The notes under the pieces were generated by a model. The model saw only the letters and a list, made by a program, of their open reading frames with translations, searched no databases and was not told the DNA's origin. Below, one piece after another: positions 1-12,446 of a stretch of DNA of 64,000 nt (position 1 is the first letter of the stretch; each line of letters begins with the position of its first letter). Made by a program: the position numbers and the translations under genes. The DNA is from Epiperipatus broadwayi. Its lineage: Eukaryota; Onychophora; Udeonychophora; Euonychophora; Peripatidae. The stretch covers positions 1,616,001-1,680,000 of the forward strand of contig JAQFVV010000032.1 in assembly GCA_028023455.1 (NCBI GenBank), given 5' to 3'.

Positions 1-1020
1 ACAAGAAGCATATATATATATAGTTTTATTAGGGATAGACATAGTAACTTTAATTCTTGTTTGATCCAAGAATGATATTTGATTGCCTTGATAATCAATA
101 ATCATTATTCTTCTAGGATGCAAATGATTTTTTTTTTTTTACTAATGATATTTCACATATTTTTGACACACTGGACACTGCAGACCAGGAGTCCAAATTG
201 TTATTGGTATATCATTAATAATAATTTTTCTTGTAAAAACCAATTCAATGCCTCTCATGTTAATGCAGGCGTTGATATTATTTGATTTTAATTGCTCTTC
301 CAGCATTTTGGAATAGATTATTCTATTATCTTTTATGTATGTTTTTTTATATATAAAACAAGCTGCTTCTGTATGACTGACACACTTGCAATATCTACAC
401 ATTGTATACTGGTGTGGATATTTGGTGTGTGCATGCTTTGCTTTCTCACATCTACATCTATAACAAACTTTAACAATATTGTCAATAATAGATCCTTTTT
501 TAGCTCATTCTGATCAGGAAAATCTTTAGCGATCTGACTTTCCCATTCAATGCTTTATTGCTGGGACTACTTCCATTTAATGGAGTCTAGAGTCACCTGA
601 GAAAATATGATATCAGAATATACCAACAACTTGATTCTAAAATTGTGTGTGTGATCTTTTATTCCACAGATGAAACAGTCTCACAAGGTTTCATGAGAAA
701 ATCTTTAATGTTGTAGTTTGAATGCAAGCTTTCTGAGTTTAATAGCAAAATCTTTCACTTTCTCTTCCTCACCTGTGTACAGAGATTGAAGTGATATCTC
801 TTCATTATCATTAAGGATTTGGGGCAGAAAATTTTTGACAGTAAAGATATATCAAACTCAGTTGGCAGCATGGAGGCTGCCTGTACAGACAATACCTTAT
901 AGATCAGATCCAGATAAAAATGTGGCTAAATTTTTATTCAGGTTTTTTAATTTGATTAGCCTGCATGTAGAAAAGCACTTGGTTCCTGTAAGAACAGATT
1001 GAACTCTTCTAATGAGCCAA
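1..1020 (-). pseudogene. Gag (and possible protease) relic of an LTR retrotransposon
   Basis: Read on the minus strand, the stretch from about 1010 down to 60 gives broken gag-like protein. It opens with MAKIGSLEEFN and later reads SLYTGEEEKVKDFAIKLRKLAFKL, like the helical capsid part of Ty3/Gypsy-type Gag. From about 470 down to 355 there are two cysteine clusters: one beginning CYRC, then a complete CCHC zinc knuckle, C-RY-C-KCVS-H-TEAA-C. The open frame 402-142 continues into IIINDIPITIWTPGLQC, which could be a decayed aspartic protease, but the D-S/T-G motif is not intact. Several stops and frameshifts show it is dead, and no LTR was found next to it. It is unrelated in sequence to the two LTR elements further on. 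The superfamily call rests on the double knuckle and the capsid-like reading. Confidence 0.6.
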
Positions 1021-3149
1021 TTTTAGCCATTTTGATTTTTTCTTTTTTTTTGCCTTGAGAAAAAAAAATGTAATCAACTCTTCTTTATAGTTAAAGGATA
1101 ACCACTTACATTTGATTTTAATTTTTTAATGGACACTCTAATAATATTACCTGTCTATTTTTTAATAATAAAAATAAAACCTGACATGACTGTGCCAACT
1201 ATTGCATGATCATTAATAAATACAAACTCGTATAAATACGATTAAATATTTATTAATTAAAAACAAATATGCAAATGCATAATTACATTATACACAATGT
1301 TATACCATTGCCTGATACTAGTGGTTTGGTATAGTGTTTAGTTGATTTCAGAAACTCTTCTAAACTTACCTATCACTTCCAGTTGTACCATTACAATTTG
1401 CCTCTTGAATAGTATGGTTACACTTCCAGATGTTGTGTCACAATCTGTCTCATGTCTGAATTAAGTTCTAACAATTTCCAGTTCTAACGTGAACTTGTCT
1501 CACTGATTTAAACATACTGTGGACAATGTTCATACTGCCATTCAAGTCTGACAGTAAATTATCTCATTTTTGCCTCCAATTGCACTCACTATTTATAGCC
1601 ACATCCCCTTTATAATGTAAGCAATCAGATTGACTGAGCATCATCACCCAGTGGCCTGTTACTATTATTGGATATGTGTTACTATTCAAATATCTATTGG
1701 TCTGTGATGATGAATACTCGATATGATCAACATAAAATGAAATCTGGACTAGCCCATTAGTTTAAGATAAGTTGAGATATAACATGTTCATAAATGGAAT
1801 TTAACAGCCACTGATCTATGTTGGTGTGGACAATCACAAACCATGTAGTTAATGACTTAACTCTACTGCTAAAATGCCACAAATAAAGGACTCAATAAAA
1901 CCATTAGTGATTCTATTTCCTGGTTGGAATTTCTGCAGATTTTTTTTATGCAATTTTATTAATAGTTAAATTGTAAAAAAGAAAAAATACATATACTAAA
2001 TAAATAAATTTTTATTATTATAAAAAAAAAACTATAAAAAAATTTTTTTTCATTGTGGTATATCAAAATATACAGAAACGTTTACTCTATAAAATATTGT
2101 CTTACTAATCAACTTAAGTAGCACAATCTAATCCTGAATTTGTTTTATACAAACATGTATTTATTGATATTTTAAATAAACTGCATTTTTAGTCATTTCT
2201 TAGCATATTTCAAATTTATAAAAATGGCAGTTTTATCTCAAATATTTAGTGTTAATATATATGTATAATATTTTACATACAAGTCCATGCTTTCATCTGG
2301 AAATATTTAAAAATTCAATTTTATTAAAATCATTAACTCAACAAAAAAAATTATTCACAGATATGGAAATTTACCTTATAAAAATTCAGTAGTGCATTGT
2401 TTTGGCATTTAATTTCCTTTTTAGAATCGTTGCAATTTTTTTTTTTATTCAAGCAGAACTTTTATTTTATTTGTTTTAGTCAACTTTAAAACAATTTAGA
2501 ATATTTGATTGTATTGAAATGTACTTCTATATAATGCATAACATTAGGTTAAATTTTAGTTAGAAATTTGGGTATACTTGCAACAAGGACTTTATCCAGT
2601 TGAACCAAGTGTTATCTTGTTACTTTATTAAACATTGTTTCTGAAAACATAATTTATAAAACATCTTTTGCTTGTGAAAACATTAATTTCATTATAGTCA
2701 TGTGTAAATTATTCCAGAATTGGATTTTTTAAAATATTTGAATCCATATATGTGAATATTTTATGAAATATTAATTTTTTTGAATTTTATTTAAATAAAT
2801 GATTGAAATATTTTTTTTTTAATTAATCAGCTTACATTCTTTTATTATCATTATGTAAACTATATATATGTTGCAATTTGTCTGTTTGAATGTAGATAGA
2901 ATAATTAGACTAGATACTAAGTGATAACACTTGATTCTTGTTTGATTATTATATTATATTGTCTTGGTATTCTACCTGCCTTTGGGAAGAGAATATATCA
3001 TTCAATATACATATAGTTTATTTAGAAATATTTAAAAAGTGCAAAATAATTAAATATAGAAATGATAGATTTTAAGCACGGGAAATAATGGTGTCGATAA
3101 AAAATATAATTGTGAATTAATAATGAAATCTGCAAAAGAAAATAAGTTT
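1021..3149. other. AT-rich non-coding stretch
   Basis: I see no exon, RNA gene or clear element. There are short poly-A and poly-T runs and frequent stops in all frames. It may be intergenic or an upstream intron of the STAMBP-like gene. Confidence 0.5.
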
Positions 3150-4675
3150 TAAAAAGTGTAAAGCAACATCTTGGCATTGTTGTGAAATTTATTTCTGCAA
3201 TAAAAAAGATGGAATTATTGCTAAAATGAGAGATGACATCATGTGATGTATGGAAAAGTTCTATAAAGAATTATAATAGCTGCAAAGAATAAGAAAAAGT
3301 ATAACCTACAATTACCACAATCTTCTGAATTGCCTAGCATTTTAAATGAAGAAATGAGACATGCAATTAAATCTATGTAAAAAGGAAAAATTCAAGTAAT
3401 GATGGAATTTGAATTGATATCTTAAAAAAAAGCAGGTGAAGAAATAGAAGACTGGTAGGCAAAATTGTTTACCAAATGTCAAAATTATAAAGATGTACCA
3501 GAAGAATATAGTACTAAATTTGATATTTAAAAAAAGTGATAAAGAAGTTATTAGAAATTACAGGTGTATCAAACTGGATTTAAAAGTAGTTTTAGCACAG
3601 TATTTAGAGAAGTGGTTAGAAGGAGTCATTGAATATGAGCCTTATAGTTTGAAGTTTTGGATTATGAAAACTCATTTGATTCAATAAACATTTTATCAAT
3701 GATTAAAACATTGGATCATCAAGATAGACTCAAAATGTTATTCTCAAAAATGCAACAGTCATAATTAGATTAGATAGTGATATTAAGAAGATTATTATTG
3801 AAAAAGATATAACAGGATGACTTCATATATCCAAAAATTTTAATAGCTGTTTTACGAGAAGTATTTTGTGGATTAAAATGAAAACTTCATGAAGTAAAAG
3901 TAAATGGAGATTATTTAAGTCATCTAGAAATTGCAGATGATGTGGTTGTTTTTTCCAAAATGCTTTAGAGCTTCAGGTAAAGTTGTAAGAATTATCAAAG
4001 GAAAATAAGAAAGTTCAAAGATAAAATGCTAGAAGAACTTAATGTTCAGTGGATTTTGTTAAAAGAAGAAAATAAAGATGAATTATAAGAAGTTAATGAC
4101 TACAAATATTTTGATCAGATATTAATACAAATGAAGCATAATGGATGAAATTAATCATAGAATTAAACTTCGATAAATTGCTTTTTATCAAAATCACTTA
4201 ATATTAAAAGAAAATATGCCTATGCATTTGAAAAAAATGTTTACAAAATACGTTTTACCACTTCTTGCTTGTGGATTTGCGATTTGGACACTTAACAGAA
4301 GAACAATATAGAGACTTCAGACCACTCAATGAAGTTTGGAGATCTATAAACAAAGGTATTGAAAATAAAATACATAGGTGAAAGGACAAAGCAGTATTAG
4401 TGAAATTAGTGAAAGAATTAAGAAACTAAAGTGGAACTGGGCTGGACATATTGCTAGAAGAAGATATGGTAATAAATGGACAGTTGAAATTTTAAACCTA
4501 ATCCCTAGAGATTGTAAAATACCTAGAAATACCATATGTGAGTTAGATGAATGAATAAAGAAAGTGTGCTGATATGATATAGAGAAGAAAATCTAGAAAT
4601 TATAGACACTATATTAAACTTGGAGAAATCTTGATTCTGCAGTTGATCAATTATAATTGAAAATGATGATGTTGA
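3150..4675 (+). mobile_element. Decayed RTE-like LINE, copy A
   Basis: The stretch aligns by eye, start to end, with the better preserved copy at 45150-47805, beginning at the segment just before the reverse transcriptase. The open piece 3493-3687 matches the part before RT motif A; the motif itself appears as FWIMKTHLIQ in place of LDYEKAFDSI. Later segments match the C-terminal region (GSETWTLNRKA, then AGHIARR). Stops and frameshifts occur every 100-200 bases. The 3' end runs into ATGATGATGTTGATGG, the decayed form of the TGATGA repeat that ends this family. The endonuclease part is missing, so it is 5'-truncated, as LINE copies usually are. Confidence 0.75.
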
Positions 4676-6779
4676 TGGCAATTAGATATAATAGAAAATT
4701 GTAGAACTTAAATAACATCAATAAAAAATAAATTTCAATGCCATACCATGCAAAAGATAAAAAAACAAAGTAATCAAAGATATTTATTCTTAATATTAAA
4801 ATATTGCATGTTGTGTATTACTTTAAAAAAATTGGTTATTTAATAATTTTAATGGTAGCATATGAAAGCATAAAGGTAAAATTATATAGTTAAAGTCATT
4901 AGTTTTTATGGATACCTTATATTCATGATTCTCAATGTTTATTGAAGAAGAAATTTAAAAAAACATTATTATATGAGTGAGTTAAAGCACACAAAATAAT
5001 GTTCAAGCATATTTTATGTTTGATGATTACCAACTTAAATGTAATGGACAATTTGTATTTAATTGAAATAATGTATAAATATTATATGAAGAAAAGAACA
5101 GTAATGAAAGAAGGATAAAATGTTATTTTTATTAATGGAATAAGTTATTTGCTAAAGGTGGTGTAATAATACGAAAGTTCATAAAACATGGAGATAATGT
5201 GAAATAGTGCATTGCGAGAGTTGCGTAACCATTTTATGTTTGCATGCAATTAATAATTATTATGTAGATAATTCAAAGAGCTTCTACAATTTATTTATTA
5301 AAATTTTAATGTTATCATGATTTATTTATTTTATATATAGTAGTCGGAGAAATTTAAATGACTACCTTCTAACTTTTTAGCTTTTTGATCTAACAATTTT
5401 AATTCTGTTAACATTTAATAAAAGATAGAGGAGTTGTAAAAATTTAGATAGTATGTATTAAGTAAGGTTTTGTGGATGAAATTTCAGAAAGATTTAAAAT
5501 TGCTTGATAAATTCTGACCATAAATTATGTATTTGAAAAGTAAATAAGCGTTTTGTGTTAATTATAATTCAAACATAGCTGACTTCTCTGACATTACCAC
5601 TTTTTTGTTGTTGTTGTTGTTGTTGTTGTTGTTATTTTTAGAAGTTTTTATGAATAAATTTATATATTTGGAGATTAGTTTGATGTAATATGCATAAAAA
5701 TTTAATATTTTCTTTTTATTTTAGTTTTGATGTCATTTTTCTCTTATGAATTTCAGATGAGAAAATCTTTTTTATTGAAAATGAAATGATTTTTATAAAA
5801 TGAATAGAAACAGTCTTAACACCATATAGATTTTAACAGTTTCATTGAACAGTTGCAAGACTTTTGATCTAGTTTTATATTTTTTTAGTTTTCTTTATAA
5901 AACTATTAAATTCTGAAATAGCTTTCTTTTTTAAATCACTTCATTTAACTTTTTCGCATATTATTTAATAGCTTTTCTCTGAATTCTGTCCAAACTTTTT
6001 TTCTAATTAATTTTTTTTCCCCCATAAATTATCTTCTTTATTCTACATTATATTTTATTTGTTAAGCATCAGATTTTACTCTTCTTGGTAATACTTTTAG
6101 TTTCTTAATTACATTTTGATTTCCAAAAAATTATTTGTTAGAATAGTGTCCATTTAGTCAAGATAGGTTTTTTTCTTTTTTTGATTCAGTTTTGTTTTAA
6201 TTTATATTTAAAAAAAACTTAATTAAATTTTAACTTTGTAGTACAAAAATTCTTCAATCTTCAATACTTTTTTTTGATAATCTTTTTGCCATGATCATAC
6301 TGTCTCAATTGCCAAAGATGCTTATCAGAAATGAAATTATTTTATTTAGGGCCAAAAATTATATAACTTTTTTTAAACAATTTGTGTGTGTGTGTGTGTA
6401 AAGTCTAAATTTGGGAAACATTTCAATTTTTTTTTTTTATGTATTAGATTTGATTCTCTTCAAAATCAAACTATCTTTTATTTTTCTTCAGTATCTTTAC
6501 ATAAATTATTTTATTATAATTTTTCTTAACTTGCTTTTTTAATTCTTTGTACAATAATTTTTTTTAATATCTTTTTAGTACTCATTTTAATATACTGCAT
6601 TTTTTCTTGCTCACATTCATTCACATGTTTTGCTTGTTTCATTTAATGATGGCATTCATTATCTAGTTATCTTCTTTTTTTTTTAAGTTATTCACTCTTT
6701 TAAAATTTTAACAAATATCTGTTTCAATTGTTACAATTTTTCTTTTTTTCTGAGCCAATATAATATCTGGTAAAATGAA
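4676..6779. other. AT-rich non-coding stretch with a TTG microsatellite
   Basis: No gene is visible. A TTG trinucleotide repeat of about nine units lies at 5604-5632, and a short GT repeat at 6383-6400. The rest is low-complexity A/T-rich sequence. Confidence 0.5.
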
Positions 6780-8118
6780 TATACTTACAGAAAAGGCAGG
6801 TTTTTTTTAATATTTAGCTTTATTACTGCCTAGCATGTTTTCAATATATTTCATTAATATATCATATTCATGGCATATAGTGGTAAGATTAAATGGTTCT
6901 TTATATGAGTGTTTAATCGGATGCTTAATTAACTGTTCACATTTTTAATTTTAATTTGAATATTCAAATATCTCATTTTTTTGAAATGGGTACACCTGTT
7001 TATTTTTTGTTAATATAAAAATAGTCACATGCTTCTTTAATCTTCATTCTATTTACTCTCTCCATGTACACTATCTCTGCTTTTGTTAGCTCGAATCTCT
7101 GGCTAGTATTCTGCTCATGATCTGTAAATATTGAAGTGTGTTCTTTGTCTCTGAAAACTCTACTGTATAAATATCCATGTTGGGCAAGTCTTGTTAACAG
7201 GTTGGCCCTTGACTTCCTATAATATGCAGTATTGCAAGTTTATTGGCGGCATTTAATTTTATAGACCATTTGGTGTGCTGATTTGTTTAATATAGTGATG
7301 GAAGGGTGAAGAGGTTCGAAAGCTTATATTAAATTTATTTTTACATATATTTTTTAATATATGTGCAATCTTTAGAATATAAAATAGGTTTATCTATTTG
7401 TTAAATTCCACTTGTTGGTTGGGGTGAGGATTTCTTATTTTGTTATAGAATCTTTTTATGGCATTAATGTATTTATCATGATTATATCCCATATTTTGAA
7501 GGTTATTTGTGTACTGTTCGATGTTCTGTTTATCATATTCAAGCTTGCATAGTGTCTGATTTCTATATATATTCATCAAACCATACACAAACTTCTTTAT
7601 AAATCTTGATTTATTATAATATGAACTATTATAACATACAATAAAATACTCCATTTCAACAATATTATTTTATAGTCTTTATCAAGGAACAACTAAAAAA
7701 TATATAAAATACAATATTCCATAATACATGTAACAAATACACATAATGCTTACCTTAAAACTCTTCTAACAAACAATCTTAACTTTTCATTATATTCGTT
7801 TTTAAAATATCTTTCCTAAAATAATCCTCTATAATTGTTTAATTAAATTAATCTATTATCATCTTTTTTTTTTTCAATTAACATCCTATTCATTACAGGT
7901 TTCATTTCATTAATATAAATTCCTTCTCTTTATAATTCTTTCATAATATAATCTAATACATTCTGAAGGTTCTATTTTAAAATCTTTATGTTTTACTCAT
8001 GTGACCATAAACTGCAGAATTTTTATCATTTAAATGCTGTTTTAATCTTGTTTCCAATTTATTCTTTGTAGTTCTGACATATGATATTTCTCTATTATCT
8101 TTAAAAACAGTCTAAACA
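6780..8118 (-). mobile_element. Penelope-like element fragment, minus-strand arm
   Basis: Minus-strand reading, in order: about 8100-7950 gives a GIY-YIG-type block (NREISYVGTT, then LETRLKQH and SAVYGHM in frame pieces). Next comes 7654-7394, an 86-residue open frame starting MEYFIVCYNSSYYNKSRF. Then 7230-7000 gives a second GIY-YIG C-terminal-like block (FELTKAEIVYMERVNRMKIKEAC). GIY-YIG endonuclease fused behind a reverse transcriptase is the mark of Penelope-like elements, but no RT core is present here. The open frame would then be the start of a following tandem copy with its RT deleted. The whole arm is mirrored on the + strand from 8140. The Penelope assignment is inferred from the endonuclease blocks only. 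Confidence 0.55.
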
Positions 8119-8472
8119 TTTTCTAATATAAACCATATTTAGACTGTTTTTAAAGATAATAGAGAAATCTCATATGTTGGAACTACAAAGAATAAATTGG
8201 CAACAAGATTAAAACAGCATCTAAATGATAAATATTCTGCAGTTTATGGTCACATGAGTAAAACATAAAGATTTTAAAATAGAACCTTCAGAATGTATTA
8301 GATCATATTATGAAAGAATTATAAGGAGGTGGAATTTATATTAATGAAACCTGTAATGAATAGGATGTTAATTGAAAAAAAAAAGGATAATAAGTTGATT
8401 TAATTAAATAATTAGATTATTTTAAGAAAAGTATTTAAAAAATGAATGTAATGAACAGTTAAGATTGTTTGT

Positions 8473-9136
8473 CGTATATGTATTAAAGGGATTATGTCCT
8501 GTACATGAGGGGTCAGATTGGCTTTGGATCAACATGGGTGTGACAAGAATCTCAGACTCAAGGTGGCCTTTGGGCATTCTGTCATCAGATTTTCAATTGG
8601 ATGGACGGTTGGGTTGGAGTGTGGAGTGGATTGAAGCCTGTCTATTAAAGTATGAGGATTGGCTATCTTAATATATATCTGAGCACCTATTGCATATATA
8701 TGTAGAGATGATAATCTGGACCAACTAATGATTGCTGGTTTAGCATGAAATATGTATATTGGTGATTATTTATCTTTTCAACATATATGTGTTTGGGTAT
8801 ATCAGTGTTATGAGATAGAGTGGAGAGTGCTGGGTCATGTGAAAGTCTTTGCTCATATACCCTATATATTACATATATTGATATAGGTATATAATAAGCC
8901 TGTATTTCAGTTATTACATAGTAGAGATGTCTGCCCATCCCTCATATAGGTATTAAATGGATTATGTTCTGTACATGAAAGGTCAGATTGGCTTTGGGTC
9001 AACATGGGTATGACAAGAATCTCGGCCTTATAATAATATTATAATAAACATATATATGTTTAGGTGTATCAGTGTTATGAGATAGAATGGAGAGTGGTGG
9101 GTCATGTGAAAGTCTGTGCTCATATACCCTATATAT
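8473..9136 (+). mobile_element. Ribozyme repeat, family A, about 1.4 tandem units
   Basis: The segment holds two partial copies of a roughly 470-bp unit. The marker TGGATTATGTTCTGTACATGA near 8955 repeats one near 8485. The same unit occurs four times, in part or whole, at 56131-57302. No unit encodes protein; the open frame at 8465-8671 is accidental. It is inserted within Penelope-like sequence, and the flanking 70 or so bases (8403-8472 and 9137-9209) are direct repeats of each other at about 85% by eye. That fits a long, old target duplication. The second unit is internally deleted, so only one hammerhead core remains. Confidence 0.7.
8720..8763 (+). ncRNA. Hammerhead-type ribozyme core, family A, one core mutation
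   Basis: Stem I is ACCAA (8720-8724) with TTGGT (8759-8763). The first core strand is CTAATGA where CTGATGA is expected, so the invariant G5 is A. Stem II is TGCT/AGCA around a GGTTT loop. GAAA follows at 8747-8750, then an A/T palindrome-like stem III. The G5 change should abolish cleavage; the intact copies are at 57114-57157 and 56232-56275. Confidence 0.6.
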
Positions 9137-9300
9137 TAAATAATTATAGGGGATTATTCTAAGAAAGATATTTAAAAAACAAATATAATGAAAAGTTAAG
9201 ATTGTTTGTTAGAAAAGTTTTAAGGTAAGAGGTATTTGTATTTGTTATATGTATTATGGAATATTTGTATTTATTGTTTATAATATATTTTTTAATTGTT

Positions 9301-9345
9301 CCTTGATAAACACTATAAAATAATATAGTCGAAACATTGAAGTAT
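9301..9345 (+). ncRNA. Decayed hammerhead-like motif in Penelope-like sequence
   Basis: TTGATAA (9303-9309), a stem-loop ACTAT/ATAGT (9312-9316 with 9325-9329), then CGAAAC (9330-9335) follow the order CUGANGA, stem II, GAAAC of a hammerhead. Two of the seven positions in the first core strand differ from consensus. The same layout, more decayed, sits on the minus strand near 7697-7660, just upstream of the MEYF open frame. Hammerheads are known upstream of the ORF in Penelope-like elements, which fits this place. Confidence 0.4.
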
Positions 9346-10425
9346 TTTATTGTGCATTATAATAGTTCATATTATAATAAATCAAGATTTATAAAGAAGT
9401 TTGTGTGTAGTTTGATGAATATATATTGAAATTATTGGACTATTTTAAAATAGAAGACTGTGTTGGTTTATTATTTTTTAATTTGTTTAAATGATTTCTG
9501 TGTAAAATATTTTTCAATCCTGATTATGTATGTGATATTGGGATTATTGACCAAGCTGGGATTGCTCTTCTTCAATTCAGGGGTTTATTTATCATTCTGT
9601 AGTCTAGCTTATGGCTCTGTCTTTGTATATATAAATCCAAAAACTTTATTCCTCTATTATTGTCTTCTTTCTCCAAGTTCCATAACAGTGATGATGATCG
9701 CTCCAATTCCTACCATATTTTATCAATCTGTTTGTCTAAAGCACATCTAAATGTGTTGTCCATGTATCTTGTGTATATTAAACTTGAGTTTAAATAACTG
9801 TGTTTAGGTATAATAATTTTTTTAATTTTTGCTAGGAATAGACAAAATTCATTGTATTATACAGCAAAATAAAAGTGGACGAAATCAATTTACAAAAAGA
9901 CCTTACAATTAAAAAAATTAAATATAAATAAAGGAAAAAGTCCAGGACTTCCAAATTTGGAATTAACTTCAGAAGTCAAAATTAAATTTCAAGTGAAAGT
10001 TACTGCCAACTTAATCAAATTGGGTGAAGCCTACTATTACTGTGGAGATCATGGAACATACGTCAATATTTACAGACCATGGGCAAAAAACTGGCCATAT
10101 ATTCAAACTAACAAAAGCAGAGGTAGCATACAGAGAGAGAGAGATAGAAAGTGGTAGATCAAAGAAGCATGTGCAATAGCTAGTGATTGTTTTTCTTTTA
10201 ACAAATAAGAAACAAACTTATCCATTTTAAAGAAATGGGCTATTTGAATATTTAAATTTTAAATTAAAATTGAATGTGTGAACAGTTAATTACATTGATT
10301 AAACACTGATATAAAGAACCATTTAATCATACTATATTCCATGAATCTGATATAGTAAATATGTTGAAAGCATGCTAGGCAGTAAGAAAGCAAAATATTA
10401 AAAAATCATCTTTTCTGTGAGTGTA

Positions 10426-12270
10426 TTCATTTTACCAAATGTCTCTTAATGTTTTAAATATAATAGTTTTTGGGGTTTTTTTTTTTTTACAAATTCTGCA
10501 TCCTTTGATAATTGAGAAATGCTTCCAAATATATATATATATCCTTATTCGTGCATTAGTTTTTTGTTGGTGGTTTGTTGTTGTTGTTTTTTTTTTTTTT
10601 TTGACAAGATTTGTAACATTTATATAATTATACAAAATAAAATATATATGATATTAATATCATCTATGTTTTTTATTTAAAAAGAAAATGCGTATTGCAA
10701 ATGTGGGCTAATTAATTATGCAGTTAGTCAACAAGAAATATAGAATACATTTTTTATTTGATTAATCACTAATCATTACTCTTTTTGTTGTTTCTTTGTT
10801 TGATTGATTTTTTTAAAAAATACTTCTAATAATAATGTAATGTATTTCTGCAAGCAAATATTATTTAATTCTATAATATATGTGCTTGAAAAAGATAATA
10901 GTTTAAATTGATATCCACGTATCAAGAGTTATTTAAATAAACTCTTTCCTGGGATTAAATTGAATTAGGCATTTTAGTATATTTAAAACATACAATCTTT
11001 ATTTAAATACATAATAATTTTTTTTTTGATATTAAGATGATTTCATTATTATTTTATTAGTATATTTTTGCTTTTACACATTTAGAAGCAAATTTGTTTA
11101 AATGTTCATGATGTAATTTATAAATAACATTTTGGAATGATACCATTTAATATGAGCTCTTTAATCAATATATTTTGCAGTTATTGAGCTAAAATGTTTA
11201 TGCAACAAAACAATTGTTTTTTTGTTTTTGTTTTTTAATAAATATATACTGTACTACATTAAAATGTAGAGATTTTTTATTTTATGCAAAAATAATGTAC
11301 CAAAACATCTCATATATTTTTAATATATGCATAATGTAAATAGACCTAGGTAGGTATTATTTTTTGCATCCTTGTTAAATCCCTATTTATTTAAGTATCT
11401 AAAAAGTTTATTATAAGGAATAACCAGTCAATAAATTTATTTATTAAAGAAATGAATAAATCTACAGATTTTTGAGCTTCCCTGAGCATGCTGCAATTAA
11501 TTTAAGATGCATTTGCCACTATGCCATGAAGTCTTATTCAAATAATATTTTTTTTGTTGTTATTTAAATAATTTAGTCTCTGTCAAAATGGGTACTTAAA
11601 AAAATAATTCAGAATTATAGAAAAAAAATATCTGAAATTTCAGTATAATAAAGAATGTCATATCCATAATGTTCACATGTTGATGTTTTTTCTTTTTCAG
11701 TAAATATAGAGATGTACTTTCATTATTCTGTGCACAACTTTTTTTAAACAAATTATTAAGATAGACTTATCCTATAAATCATAATTTTTATATAGACTGG
11801 GAGTCTTTAATATTGCTTCAGTTTAGTTTTTTTTTTTAGTTTTTATGAAAAATTTATACAATACATTAATTATTCCATTGAAGCTATGTTGTCTTTCTTA
11901 AATGAACCAGCTGTATCTGTTTTGTGATAATTATCTACAAAAGATATAGAAGTGCTAAACATAGATTTTATATATATATATAAGCTTTTATATAACATAT
12001 TCTGTTTTTTACTCTTTCTGTTTAGATGAAATTTTCCAATTTCTTTTCTAATTAAAACTTTGCTTATATATGCATTCTCAATGACAATATATTATTTTAG
12101 AGTTTTCAAACAATTTTAGCAAAAAATTAAATATTTAATGTTATATGTAACATGATACAGCTGCATTTCATCTAATTTAAAAGTGATTTGTTGAAAATTG
12201 AATTAGCTGGAGGGGGGGTGTATTTATATGCTTTATATATATATAATGCAAATAAAGTGTCCATAAATTA
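10426..12270. other. AT-rich non-coding stretch
   Basis: No gene or element is recognised. The two overlapping open frames at 10421-10635 on opposite strands are low-complexity poly-T/poly-A artefacts. Confidence 0.5.
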
Positions 12271-12273
12271 AAA

Positions 12274-12441
12274 AACTATTGTAATAGGAATAAAAATAAT
12301 TGTTAATTAACTATTATATACAATCTTTCAATCTGCAGAAGTAATCGTAAGTACTTCTGCCGATTGAAAAGACTATATAATAGTAGTAGACTGTATATAA
12401 TAATTAATTACTGTTATATTTTTTTATTGTTATTACAATAC
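12274..12441. mobile_element. Small palindromic MITE, copy 1
   Basis: The element is about 170 bp and nearly all inverted repeat. The left end ACTATTGTAATAGGAATAAA mirrors the right end, whose complement reads TATTGTAATAACAATAAAA. The centre is an almost perfect hairpin around CTGCAGAAGTA/TACTTCTGC (12335-12364). A related element with the same ends but a different centre lies at 60490-60645. No coding capacity. It abuts the left edge of the solo LTR at 12447. Confidence 0.7.
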
Positions 12442-12446
12442 ATATA

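Larger units (their letters stand above)
8140..10425 (+). mobile_element. Penelope-like element fragment, plus-strand arm
   Basis: This is the inverted partner of 6780-8118; the arms meet at a short loop near 8118-8140. At 8185-8260 the + strand reads SYVGTTKNKLATRLKQHLND followed by KYSAVYGHM, a GIY-YIG core with the YxG block and the helix Arg; it then breaks at a stop. A ribozyme repeat array interrupts it (8473-9136). The element resumes with about 260 bases matching the reverse complement of 7394-7800. It ends around 9957-10425 in a degenerate copy of the second GIY-YIG block, read in shifted frames (EHTSIFTDHGQ, AEVAYRERDRKW), and an AT-rich tail. All coding parts are broken. Confidence 0.5.

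Noticed and set aside
8465-8671. Open frame with a Trp-rich peptide
   Set aside because: It lies in the non-coding ribozyme repeat; the other units of the repeat are not open in this frame.
10421-10635. Overlapping open frames on both strands
   Set aside because: Poly-T/poly-A and TTG-rich low complexity.
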